64,000 nt of DNA from Paracoccus isoporae. GTDB taxonomy: Bacteria > Pseudomonadota > Alphaproteobacteria > Rhodobacterales > Rhodobacteraceae. Below, piece after piece: positions 25,673-34,069 of this stretch (positions are counted from its first letter, which is position 1; each line of letters starts with the position of its first letter). Below the pieces are notes generated by a model. That model saw nothing but the letters and a program-made list of their open reading frames with translations. It searched no databases and had not been told where the DNA came from. A program made the translations under genes and the position numbers. The stretch covers positions 248,001-312,000 of the forward strand of contig NZ_FNAH01000001.1 of assembly GCF_900101865.1 (NCBI RefSeq). Direction: 5' to 3'.

Positions 25673-27295
25673 ATGCCGGATCAGGTTATTACAAAGAATG
25701 AAACGGTCGATGGCGTGGATGTCACGACCATAACCGAAGCGCCCGAATACACGAATGACACGATTAAGTTCAGCCATGATGTGGTGATCGGCGCGCAGGA
25801 TCCGGAAAAGGTCAACCTGGCGATCGTCATCGACCGGTCGTGGTCAACACTCATCAGTTCCGGCAGTGATCTTGATGGCGACAACTCCAATGATTCATTT
25901 ATCGAGGCGCAGAAAATAGCCGCGAAGGAAATTGCGCAGAAATACATCGATCTCGGCTATGATCCGGCCAGCGTCAGCATCACGCTTGTCGATTTTGGAA
26001 GCTCCGGCAATGTGGTCGGGCGCTTTACCCTCGACAATCTCGCCGCCTACAATGACGCAGTCGACGATATCAGTGTCAGCGGATTTACCAACTACGCGGA
26101 TCCGCTTGCCGAACTGAAGACCTACTGGGATGGGCTCAACTCCGATGGCGATCTCAGCAACGACATCGACCCGACCGCCAGCAACAACGTCATATTCATG
26201 TCGGACGGCGCGATGACGTCCACCAATAATCCCACAGATGAAGCTCAGGCGCTGACCAACGCCTACAGCACCAACATCACCGCGATCGGCTTGGGCAATG
26301 ACAGCTCCACCACCGACCTGGATCTCGTGGACAATACCGGCGGGGCCGAGCAGATCACCGACATCTCCACGCTCGTCGATACTCTCACAGCCCCGCCGGA
26401 CCTGCTGGACGTGGACAAGGTCGAGGTCACCTTCACCTATGAGGACCCGAACAACCCAGGCAGCACGCTGACGCAGACCGAAACCTACCTCGTGTCCGAG
26501 CTGGATCAGCTTCCCGACCGCTATGCGCTGACGGACGAAACTGTCGATCTGGTGCCGGACCCGCCGATCGGCACCAACATCACCATGGAGGTCAAGACCT
26601 ACTTCAACAATGGCGGGGTCTCGATCAGCAGCGGCGCCATCACGGTGCCGGCCTTCATGTGCTTCTCCGCCGACACGCTGATCCTGACCGATCGCGGCGA
26701 GGTGCGGGCCGGCGATCTGCAGGCGGGCGACATGGTGCGCACCGTCGATCACGGCTTCCAGGAGATCCGCTGGGTCGGGTCGCGCAAGATCACCCCGAAA
26801 CAGCTTCTTTCGCGTCCCAGCATGCGGCCGGTGCAGATTTCCGCCGGCGCGCTCGGCCCGCAGGTGCCGCAGCGCAGCCTGACCGTCTCGCCCCAGCACC
26901 GCATCCTGCTGACGCGCCGCTTCGACGACCGCGCCGCGCGCCACGACGAGGTGCTGGTCGCCGCCAAGAGCCTTGTCGGCGAGAAGGGGGTGAGCTGGGC
27001 CGAAATCGGGGACGGTGTGGAATATGTCCATATCGCCTTCAGCCGGCATGAGCTGATCTTCTCCGAGGGTGTCATTTCGGAAAGCCTCTATGCCGGTCCG
27101 CAGGCGCTGCGGATGCTGCTGCCCGAACAGCGCAAGGAGTTGCTGTCCATCTTCCCCGAATGGTCCGAGCCCGATTTCGAGCCGGTCGCCGCACGGCCGA
27201 TCCCGAAAGGTGCCGATCAGCGCGAAATCGTCGCGCGGCTGTCGGTGATGAACATGCTCAGCCAGGAAAGCCGGACGGACCCCAGCCTCCACTGA
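25673..27295 (+). CDS. Von Willebrand A plus Hint (Hedgehog/intein) domain protein
   Basis: A 540-residue protein, probably exported without a classical signal peptide. Residues about 47-240 form a VWA domain with an intact metal site: Asp54-x-Ser56-x-Ser58, Thr139 and Asp178 in FMSDGAM. The first part also carries Asp/Asn/Ser-rich loops, as in secreted calcium-dependent proteins. After a beta-rich linker (about 245-328), a Hint_2 domain begins at Cys330 (CFSADTLI), continues through VRAGDLQAGD and has the block-B TVSPQH with His409. It runs to about residue 470, and a 70-residue tail follows. Cys and His suggest Hedgehog-like self-cleavage before Cys330. Such proteins are frequent in Rhodobacterales and have no known function. 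The upstream AT-rich region and weaker codon bias in the first half hint at transfer. Confidence 0.85.
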   Translation: MPDQVITKNETVDGVDVTTITEAPEYTNDTIKFSHDVVIGAQDPEKVNLAIVIDRSWSTLISSGSDLDGDNSNDSFIEAQKIAAKEIAQKYIDLGYDPASVSITLVDFGSSGNVVGRFTLDNLAAYNDAVDDISVSGFTNYADPLAELKTYWDGLNSDGDLSNDIDPTASNNVIFMSDGAMTSTNNPTDEAQALTNAYSTNITAIGLGNDSSTTDLDLVDNTGGAEQITDISTLVDTLTAPPDLLDVDKVEVTFTYEDPNNPGSTLTQTETYLVSELDQLPDRYALTDETVDLVPDPPIGTNITMEVKTYFNNGGVSISSGAITVPAFMCFSADTLILTDRGEVRAGDLQAGDMVRTVDHGFQEIRWVGSRKITPKQLLSRPSMRPVQISAGALGPQVPQRSLTVSPQHRILLTRRFDDRAARHDEVLVAAKSLVGEKGVSWAEIGDGVEYVHIAFSRHELIFSEGVISESLYAGPQALRMLLPEQRKELLSIFPEWSEPDFEPVAARPIPKGADQREIVARLSVMNMLSQESRTDPSLH

Positions 27296-27301
27296 ACGGC
27301 C

Positions 27302-27332
27302 GGGCCGCGCACCCCCCAACGGGTCGCGGCCC
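27302..27332 (+). terminator. Hairpin after the VWA-Hint gene
   Basis: GGGCCGCG (27302-27309) pairs perfectly with CGCGGCCC (27325-27332) over a 15-base loop, seven bases after the stop codon. No T-run follows. Confidence 0.4.
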
Positions 27333-27469
27333 CGCCACGGCAATCCGCCATCCCGCCACATGCGGCCGAGATGACGGGTTGGCGGCAATTGCGCATATCC
27401 CGCCCCCGGAAGACGAAGGTTGCGTTGCCTGCGACTCCGCGCCATGTCTGACGGGAGAAGGAGACCGCC

Positions 27470-28636
27470 ATGCCCGTCAGGAACCGCTTTGCCGAGATGC
27501 TGCCCGAGATCATCGAATGGCGGCGCGATTTCCACGCCAATCCGGAACTGGGATATGACCTCGACCGCACCGCGGGGCGGGTGGCGGACCTGCTGCGCGA
27601 TTTCGGTGTGGATGAAGTCTCCGAAGGCATTGGCCGGTCCGGCGTGGTCGGGGTGATCCGCGGACGGGACGCATCGAGCGGCCGGGTGGTCGGGCTGCGC
27701 GCCGATATGGACGCCTTGCCGATCAACGAGGCGACCGGGCTTGACTATGCCTCGACCGTGGCCGGAAAGATGCATGCCTGCGGGCATGACGGCCATACGG
27801 CGATGCTGCTCGGCGCGGCGAAATACCTGGCCGAGACGCGCAATTTCGACGGCACGGCCATTGTCATCTTCCAACCTGCGGAGGAGGGCGGCGCGGGCGG
27901 CAAGGCGATGATCGAGGACGGGCTGGCGGATCGCTGGAACATCCAGGAGTTCTATGCGCTCCACAACATGCCCGGCATTCCCGTCGGTCAATTCGCCATC
28001 CGCGAAGGCGGGATCATGGCGGCGGCGGACGAGTTCGAGATCGTCGTGACCGGCAAGGGCGGCCATGCCGCAAAGCCCAATGACTGCATCGACACGCTGC
28101 TGGTGGCGTCACAGATCATCGTGGCGCTGCAATCCGTCGTCGCCCGCAACGTCGATCCGCTGAAAAGCGGCGTGGTGTCCTGCTGCGCCATCGAGACCGA
28201 CTCGACCGCGCATAATGTCATCCCCCAACAGGTTCGGATCAGCGGCACGGCGCGCAGCCTCGATCCCGAGATCCGCGACCTGCAGGCCGGGGCGATCCGA
28301 CGCGTGGCGGAAAACACCGCCGCGGCCTTTGGCGCCACCGCGACGCTGGATTACCATTACGGCTACCCCGTCACCGTCAACCATTCCGAGCCGACGCGCC
28401 ACGCGGCCGAGGTTGCACGCCAAGTCGCGGGCCAGGTCGATACGGAGGTCGCGCCGCTGATGGCCGGGGAGGATTTCAGCTTCCTGCTGAACACGCGGCC
28501 GGGCGCCTATATCTTCCTGGGCAATGGCGACACCGCCATGCTGCACCATCCGGAATACAACTTCACCGAGGACGCGATTCCGTCAGGGGCAAGCTGGCTG
28601 GCCGGGATGGTCGAAGCAAGGATGCCAGCCGGCTGA
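27470..28636 (+). CDS. M20 family amidohydrolase (hippurate hydrolase type)
   Basis: A 388-residue metallo-amidohydrolase of the M20D group, which removes acyl groups from amino acids such as hippurate, N-acetyl amino acids or IAA conjugates. RADMDALP (77-84), MHACGHDGHTA (101-111, metal ligands Cys104 and His106) and PAEEGGAGG (136-144) are complete. The dimerisation lid lies in the middle. A good site GAAGGAGA precedes the ATG. The gene stands alone between the VWA-Hint gene and the convergent moaA gene (9-bp gap). The exact substrate cannot be read from sequence. Confidence 0.9.
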   Translation: MPVRNRFAEMLPEIIEWRRDFHANPELGYDLDRTAGRVADLLRDFGVDEVSEGIGRSGVVGVIRGRDASSGRVVGLRADMDALPINEATGLDYASTVAGKMHACGHDGHTAMLLGAAKYLAETRNFDGTAIVIFQPAEEGGAGGKAMIEDGLADRWNIQEFYALHNMPGIPVGQFAIREGGIMAAADEFEIVVTGKGGHAAKPNDCIDTLLVASQIIVALQSVVARNVDPLKSGVVSCCAIETDSTAHNVIPQQVRISGTARSLDPEIRDLQAGAIRRVAENTAAAFGATATLDYHYGYPVTVNHSEPTRHAAEVARQVAGQVDTEVAPLMAGEDFSFLLNTRPGAYIFLGNGDTAMLHHPEYNFTEDAIPSGASWLAGMVEARMPAG

Positions 28637-28645
28637 CGCCTGCGC

Positions 28646-29650
28646 TCAACCGCCGGTATGGCTCATATGCCGGCTCATCTGGCCGGCGACCTTCTGGCGG
28701 GAATAGTCGAAATCATGGCCTTTCGGCTTGCGGCCGATGGCCTCTCGAATGGCATCTTCCAGCAGGGTGTCATCGGGTGCGGCGCGCAACGGGGCCCGCA
28801 GATCCGCGCGGTCTTCCTGGCCCAGGCACATGAACAGCTCACCCGTGCAGGTCACCCGCACCCGGTTGCAGCTTTCGCAGAAATTATGGCTCAGCGGGGT
28901 GATGAACCCGATCTTCTGGCCGGTTTCCGACAGCCGGACATAGCGCGCCGGCCCGCCGCTGCGTTCGGCCAGATCGATCAGCGTGTAACGCTCGGCCAGC
29001 CGTGCGCGCAGATCGGAGAGCGGCCAGTATTGGTCCAGCCGGTCCTCCTCGCCCATCTCGCCCATCGGCATGACCTCGATGAAGGTCAGATCGTGATCGT
29101 TCGCGGCGCACCATTCCACCAGCGGAAACAGCTCCTCCTCGTTGAAGCCCTTCAGCGCGACGGCATTGATTTTCACCCGCAGCCCGGCCGCCTTCGCCGC
29201 CGCGATCCCGTCCATGACCTGCGGCAGACGCCCCCAGCGGGTGATCGCGGCGAACTTTTCCGCATCCAGCGTGTCGAGCGACACGTTCACCCGCCGCACG
29301 CCGATTTCGGCCAGCTCATCCGCGTACCGGGCAAGCTGGCTGCCATTGGTCGTCAGCGTCAGCTCGTCCAGACCGTCGCCGAGATGGCGCGACACGGCGC
29401 GGAAAAACGACATGATGTTCCTGCGCACGAGAGGTTCACCGCCGGTGATCCGCAGCTTGCGCACGCCCAGACGGATGAAGCTGGAACACATCCGGTCCAG
29501 CTCCTCCAGCGACAGCAGGTCGCGCTTGGGCAGAAACTGCATATGCTCGGCCATGCAGTAGGTGCAGCGAAAATCGCAGCGATCCGTGACCGACACCCGA
29601 AGATAGGTGATCGGGCGGGCAAAGGGATCAATCAGCGGGGCCTGTTGCAT
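28646..29650 (-). CDS. moaA: GTP 3',8-cyclase MoaA
   Basis: A 334-residue radical SAM enzyme that starts molybdenum cofactor synthesis, converting GTP to 3',8-cyclo-GTP for MoaC. The N-terminal cluster motif is Cys25-x3-Cys29-x2-Cys32 (CDFRCTYC). The C-terminal cluster that holds GTP is Cys258-x2-Cys261-x13-Cys275 (CESC, then FMC). The last two residues are GlyGly, as needed in MoaA. No other moa gene is in the window. It converges on the M20 gene and diverges from the lipoprotein gene at 29750. Confidence 0.96.
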   Translation of the reverse strand: MQQAPLIDPFARPITYLRVSVTDRCDFRCTYCMAEHMQFLPKRDLLSLEELDRMCSSFIRLGVRKLRITGGEPLVRRNIMSFFRAVSRHLGDGLDELTLTTNGSQLARYADELAEIGVRRVNVSLDTLDAEKFAAITRWGRLPQVMDGIAAAKAAGLRVKINAVALKGFNEEELFPLVEWCAANDHDLTFIEVMPMGEMGEEDRLDQYWPLSDLRARLAERYTLIDLAERSGGPARYVRLSETGQKIGFITPLSHNFCESCNRVRVTCTGELFMCLGQEDRADLRAPLRAAPDDTLLEDAIREAIGRKPKGHDFDYSRQKVAGQMSRHMSHTGG

Positions 29651-29749
29651 GACTAGGAGATAGTGGCTCGGCAGCGATCCCGCAAGCGCGCCATTGCGCC
29701 GCCGCCATGTGGGGGATAGCCTGCCGGCAAAGATGCGCAGGAGCAGACC

Positions 29750-30283
29750 ATGACCCGAACCACATCCGCCACGGCGCTCATCCTGACGGCGATGGTCCTG
29801 ACGGCCTGCGGCGCGGGAGGAAACAGCGCCATCGTGTCGCGCAGCGAGGCAGAGCGGCGCGCCGCGGCAGCAGAGGCCACGCCGGCCCCGGCCCCCGCCG
29901 CCCCGTCACAGGCGGCGGTCGCAGCCGCCTCGCAATCGGCCAGTTCGGTCCTGCAAGGCGCGTCGCAAAGCGTGGCCTCGCTGGACACCACGACGGCCGA
30001 GGAGAAGGCCGCCGCCGCAGAACCCAGTTCCGGCGGCGGACGGCTGGGCACCACCGTCGCCTCGCTGGGGGATGCGACCGAGGGCGGGTTCTGGCTGAAG
30101 ACGCCGCTCGTCACCGCGCCGGGCAAAGGACGGGTGGTCAATCCGGCCGACGGGAAATCGGCCAATGTCGATCTGCAACCGCTCTCCGGCGGCGGGGCGG
30201 GCAGCCAGATTTCGCTGGCCGCCATGCAGACGCTCGGCGTCCCGATTACCGATCTGCCGGAACTGGAAGTCTGGCAGAACTGA
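29750..30283 (+). CDS. Low-complexity lipoprotein
   Basis: A 177-residue protein with a lipoprotein signal ending in the lipobox LTAC (Cys20). It is followed by a long Ala/Ser/Pro/Gln/Glu-rich stretch (about 25-100), which is probably disordered or coiled, and a more conserved C-terminal part ([16 protein letters not shown] onward to LPELEVWQN). Database labels such as 'D-galactarate dehydratase' are sometimes put on such proteins in Rhodobacterales, but nothing enzymatic is visible. It is likely anchored to the outer membrane with the C-terminal segment as its functional part. The start follows AGGAGCAG. Function not assigned. Confidence 0.8.
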   Translation: MTRTTSATALILTAMVLTACGAGGNSAIVSRSEAERRAAAAEATPAPAPAAPSQAAVAAASQSASSVLQGASQSVASLDTTTAEEKAAAAEPSSGGGRLGTTVASLGDATEGGFWLKTPLVTAPGKGRVVNPADGKSANVDLQPLSGGGAGSQISLAAMQTLGVPITDLPELEVWQN

Positions 30284-30418
30284 GCCATCCTGCGCGGCCC
30301 TGGCCGTGTCGCATCCTGTAACGATGCGTCATCTCGCGCCCTGCCTTCGGTTGCCGCAGCAAGCCAACGGGCGATGCGGGCCGCGCCGCCGCCGACGTAA
30401 CCCGGTCCGGTGCCGACC

Positions 30419-30613
30419 CTAACGCTCTTCCGGCTCCGCCACGTCATCCTTCCGATCATGCGATCGGATAAGCTGCAGCACGTCGGTGCCCGCAAGCAGC
30501 AGCGTCGCCAGCACGACAAGCCCCAGATCAAGCTGCGGGACATGCCAGACGAGGATGCCGAGAAACAGCAGCAGCACGGCGAAGGCCATCAGCGCGAGAA
30601 TTCGATCGGTCAT
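30419..30613 (-). CDS. Small two-helix membrane protein
   Basis: A 64-residue protein with two hydrophobic helices (about 5-24 and 28-46) and a charged C-terminus ending in AEPEER. The ATG overlaps the amidase stop (ATGA), so it is the last gene of the TRAP-amidase operon. The size and hydrophobic pattern suggest an inner-membrane accessory or simply an uncharacterised small protein. No family recognised. Confidence 0.7.
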   Translation of the reverse strand: MTDRILALMAFAVLLLFLGILVWHVPQLDLGLVVLATLLLAGTDVLQLIRSHDRKDDVAEPEER

Positions 30614-31965
30614 GTCTTCTCCAGTCCTGTTGGTTCACTGCCTTCGGCCAAGGCGGTCTCGAGCCAGTTCGCGACCCGCAGCAGCCGCGCATCCTCGCCC
30701 TGCCGGCCGATCAACTGGACGCCCATGGGCAAGCCCCCCTCGTCGGCAAGCAGCGGCAGGGTCACGGCCGGCACGCCGCACAGGGTCCAGGCTCCGTTCA
30801 TCGCGGGCGATCCGGTCGTGCCTTCCGCCAGCAGCGGGGCCGGGCCCGTGGCGGCGGGACACAGGATCGCATCGCAGCGGCTCAGCAGCTCTTCCAGCCC
30901 GGCATTGAGCACCTGCCGCCAGTCGAGCGCCGCGATATAGTCCCGTGCGAGGATCTGCTTGCCCTCATCGAGCGCGGCACGAAGCTGATCGGACATCTCC
31001 GCCCTGCCCCGCCGTTCGAGCGGGTAGTAGCATTTGGCCATTTCGGCCAGGTTGATGCAGCGGCGATACCCATCGGCCTCGGCAAAACCCGGCGGCGCGT
31101 CCACCTGCACCGCGCGATCACCAAGTGCCTCCGCAATCTCCGCAAGCGCCTCGACCATTCTCGGTTCCGCGCCGGGCCACGACATCACCGCGAGCAGCGG
31201 CGTCAGCGGCGGCTGCTGCCGCGCGGCATCAAGCAGCCGCGGGGCGGGGACCAGAAGGCTGTCCCGGTCCCGCGCATCATGGCCAGCCATCGTCTCGACC
31301 AGCAATGCGGCATCCGCGGTTGAGCGGGCAAACCCGCCGACCGTGTCCAGAAACGGCGACTGGGTCAGCACCCCGCCGCGCCCGATCATCCCGAAGCTCG
31401 GCTTGAAGCCAACGACGCCGCAGAACGAGGCCGGGCGGATGACCGAACCGGCTGTCTGCGTGCCGACGGCAAGCGGCACCTGCCCGGCGGCGACGGCCAC
31501 GGCGGAGCCTGATGAGGATCCTCCGGGCGTGCGGGTAGCATCATGCGGGTTGCGGCTGGCAGATGGCTGCATGAAGGCCAGTTCCGTCGTCACCGTCTTG
31601 CCGATGATGACAGCCCCGGCCGCGCGCAGCCGCGTGACAAGCTGCGCATCCTCGCGCGGCACCCGACCCTTGCCGAGCGGGCTGCCATACTCGGTGGGCA
31701 TCCCCGCCGTGTCGATCACATCCTTGATCCCCACTGGCACACCGTGCAGCGCCCCGGTCTGCGCCCCGGATTTGCGCCGCGCGTCAAGCGCGCGGGCCTG
31801 CGCCATGGCATGCTCGCCATCGACATGCGCCCAGGCTTTCAGCTCCGGCTCGGTCTCGGCAATACGCTTGAGACAGGCAGCCGTCGCCGCCTCGGCCGAG
31901 ATCGCGCCAGAGGCGATCATGTCGCGCAGTTGAACCGCGCCAAGCGATGCCGGATCAGTTGCCAT
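30610..31965 (-). CDS. Amidase-signature family hydrolase
   Basis: A 451-residue amidase of the Ser-cisSer-Lys class. The catalytic Lys is in VGIKDVID (Lys81), the glycine/serine-rich block GGSSSGSA (148-155) supplies the cis-Ser, and GTQTAGSVIRPA gives the nucleophile Ser174. It is shorter than GatA and is located with a TRAP transporter rather than with gatCB, so a catabolic amidase acting on an imported amide is more likely than a Glu-tRNA amidotransferase subunit. The ATG overlaps the transporter large-subunit stop by 11 bases, and its stop overlaps the small membrane protein. Substrate unknown. Confidence 0.88.
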   Translation of the reverse strand: MATDPASLGAVQLRDMIASGAISAEAATAACLKRIAETEPELKAWAHVDGEHAMAQARALDARRKSGAQTGALHGVPVGIKDVIDTAGMPTEYGSPLGKGRVPREDAQLVTRLRAAGAVIIGKTVTTELAFMQPSASRNPHDATRTPGGSSSGSAVAVAAGQVPLAVGTQTAGSVIRPASFCGVVGFKPSFGMIGRGGVLTQSPFLDTVGGFARSTADAALLVETMAGHDARDRDSLLVPAPRLLDAARQQPPLTPLLAVMSWPGAEPRMVEALAEIAEALGDRAVQVDAPPGFAEADGYRRCINLAEMAKCYYPLERRGRAEMSDQLRAALDEGKQILARDYIAALDWRQVLNAGLEELLSRCDAILCPAATGPAPLLAEGTTGSPAMNGAWTLCGVPAVTLPLLADEGGLPMGVQLIGRQGEDARLLRVANWLETALAEGSEPTGLEKT

Positions 31966-33373
31966 AGATCATATTCGGCAGGACAAAGACGATATCGGGC
32001 CAGATATACATGATCGCCATGGCGATGAAGACCATCGCCAGGAACGGCATCACCCCTGCGAATATCTGGGTCAGCTTCACCTCGGGCGGGGCGATCCCTT
32101 TCAGGTAATAGGCCGACATCGCCATGGGCGGCGTCAGGAAGGAGGTTTGCAGGTTCAGCGCCACGAGGATGCCGAAAAACAGCGGGTCGATCCCGAACAT
32201 CGGCAGAAGCGGCAGGAAGATCGGCACGAAGATGATGATGATCTCGGACCACTCCAGCGGCCAGCCGAGCAGGAAGATGATCAGCTGTGCCAGAAGCAGG
32301 AATTGCAGCGGCGTCAGGTCCAGACTGCTGACGAATTCCGAGATGACATGCTCGCCCCCGAGATAGGAGAAGACCGAGCTGAACGTATACGACCCCACGA
32401 ACAGCCAGCACACCATCGCCGTCGTCCGCACCGTCAGATACACCGACTCCCGCAGCCGCTGAAAGGTCAGCGCACGATAGAGCAGCGCCAGCAACAGCCC
32501 GCCAAGCGCCCCGATCGCGGCGGCCTCGGTGGGCGTCGCAAGCCCGAACAGGATGGAACCCAGCACCGCAAGGATCAGGAAGGCCAGCGGGAAGAAGGAG
32601 GTGACAAGCATCCAGATCAGCTTGCCGACAGGCACGCTCGGCACCTCATCCTCGCTCGGGCGCGGCGCGACGGAGGGCTGGATGATCGAGCGTCCGATGA
32701 CATAGCTGAGATACAGCCCCACCAGCACCAGGCCGGGCAGCATCGCACCAGCGTAAAGCCGGACAATCGACACGCCCGACGCCGCCGCATAGACGATCAG
32801 CATGATCGAGGGCGGGATCAGGATGCCCAGCGTGCCGCCCGCGCAGATGATGCCGCTGGCGAAACGCGGATCGTAGCGCGCCTTCAACATGGCCGGCAGC
32901 GCCAGCAGCCCCATCAGCGTGACGACCGCGCCGACGATCCCGGTGGCGGTGGCAAACAGCGCACAGGTGATCAGCGCCGCCACCCCCATCGAGCCGGGCA
33001 TCCGGCGCGACGCGATGGCCAGGGTCGAGAACAGCCGGTCCACGATATTCGCGCGTTCGACCACATAGCCCATGAACAGGAACAAGGGCACGGCGGTCAG
33101 CACTTCGTTCGACATCACCGTATAGGTCTGGTTGATGAAGAGGTCGAAGATGCGGTTGTTATAAAACCCCTCGAGCCAGGTCCATTGCTCGGTCAGCCAG
33201 CCGGCATCCTCTTCCAGCCGGTCATAGGCGCGCCACATGCGGCCCGCATCGAAATAGGCGTAGTAGCCGAACCCGATCCCCAGAGCCATCAGCGTGAAGG
33301 CAATCGGAAATCCCAGGAACACCAGAAGGATGAAGATGCCCAGCATCATCAGGGCGATCTGTGGATCGGTCAC
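31955..33373 (-). CDS. TRAP transporter large permease (DctM family)
   Basis: A 472-residue polytopic inner-membrane protein with about 12 helices, the transport subunit of a TRAP system driven by a Na+ gradient. DctM motifs such as GYVVERANI, PGSMGVAALITCALFATATGI and GGTLGILIPPS are visible. A cytoplasmic or periplasmic insertion near residues 50-75 (YDRLEEDAGWLTEQW) makes it somewhat longer than DctM of C4-dicarboxylate systems and fits the TakP/FcbT3-like branch. The start is GTG with GGAG nine bases before. It follows the small subunit by 48 bp. Confidence 0.9.
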   Translation of the reverse strand: MTDPQIALMMLGIFILLVFLGFPIAFTLMALGIGFGYYAYFDAGRMWRAYDRLEEDAGWLTEQWTWLEGFYNNRIFDLFINQTYTVMSNEVLTAVPLFLFMGYVVERANIVDRLFSTLAIASRRMPGSMGVAALITCALFATATGIVGAVVTLMGLLALPAMLKARYDPRFASGIICAGGTLGILIPPSIMLIVYAAASGVSIVRLYAGAMLPGLVLVGLYLSYVIGRSIIQPSVAPRPSEDEVPSVPVGKLIWMLVTSFFPLAFLILAVLGSILFGLATPTEAAAIGALGGLLLALLYRALTFQRLRESVYLTVRTTAMVCWLFVGSYTFSSVFSYLGGEHVISEFVSSLDLTPLQFLLLAQLIIFLLGWPLEWSEIIIIFVPIFLPLLPMFGIDPLFFGILVALNLQTSFLTPPMAMSAYYLKGIAPPEVKLTQIFAGVMPFLAMVFIAMAIMYIWPDIVFVLPNMIYGN

Positions 33374-33421
33374 GTCTGGAACTCCAATTGGTTTGTTTCG
33401 GGTGCCGGGCGCCGCGCTGCG

Positions 33422-34006
33422 TCAGTCCACATGCACGCCGGCCCTGTCTTCCTGTTCACGCAGCAGAAGCTGCTCGGTCTCTTCGACATCCTCATCGGCC
33501 TCGATCCAGACCCCGTCGCGCATGGCGATGAAGCTGCGCAGCAATTGCGCGATGCCCTGGATGAACAGCAGGATCCCGGCGGCGACCAGGACCGACTTGA
33601 ACTGATAGATCGGGATGCCGGCGGGGCTGTTCACGCTGACCTCGGCATATTGCCAGGAGCGGGCGGAATATTTCCAGCCCGACAGGATCAGCGCCGTGAC
33701 GCCGGGGAAGAAAAACAGCAGATAGAGCACGAAATCCACCGCGCCCTGCACCCGCACCGGCCAAAGCCGATAGAGGAAATCGCCGCGCACATGGCCGCCG
33801 CGCGACAGCGTATAGGCCCCGCCCATCATGAACAGCGTGCCATACATGATGAAGGACACATCGAGCGACCACGCGGTCGGACTGCGCAGCACGTAGCGCA
33901 CGAAGACCTCGTAGCTGACACCAATCGTCATCATCATGATGAGCCAGCCGAAAGTCTTGCCGAACCATGCCGAAAGCCGGTCGGCAAAGCGAATGAATGA
34001 CAGCAT
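33422..34006 (-). CDS. TRAP transporter small permease (DctQ family)
   Basis: A 194-residue membrane protein with four hydrophobic helices (about 18-35, 50-68, 92-110 and 137-155), as in DctQ, and an acidic C-terminal tail (about 172-194). It partners the large permease. The gene is between the binding-protein gene and the large-permease gene, the standard P-Q-M order. A hairpin lies just upstream, after the binding-protein stop. Confidence 0.87.
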   Translation of the reverse strand: MLSFIRFADRLSAWFGKTFGWLIMMMTIGVSYEVFVRYVLRSPTAWSLDVSFIMYGTLFMMGGAYTLSRGGHVRGDFLYRLWPVRVQGAVDFVLYLLFFFPGVTALILSGWKYSARSWQYAEVSVNSPAGIPIYQFKSVLVAAGILLFIQGIAQLLRSFIAMRDGVWIEADEDVEETEQLLLREQEDRAGVHVD

Positions 34007-34032
34007 GAGGGAAACTCCGCGAGTTGGCCCGC

Positions 34033-34054
34033 CCCGACAGATCAGCCTGACGGG
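34033..34054 (-). promoter_or_regulatory. Intercistronic hairpin after the TRAP binding-protein gene
   Basis: An 8-bp stem (34033-34040 with 34047-34054, one internal T-T mismatch) and a six-base loop start 16 bases after the binding-protein stop and lie before the small-permease gene. It has the same placement as the aglE-aglF hairpin and again no T-run. Confidence 0.45.
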
Positions 34055-34069
34055 ACCGGCCGGTGCCAG

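Noticed and set aside
29750-30283. Label 'D-galactarate dehydratase' for the lipoprotein
   Set aside because: Homologues sometimes carry this label, but the protein is a short low-complexity lipoprotein with no enzyme motifs.
30610-31965. Amidase as GatA of the Glu-tRNA(Gln) amidotransferase
   Set aside because: No gatC or gatB is adjacent, the length is short, and the gene sits in a TRAP transporter operon.
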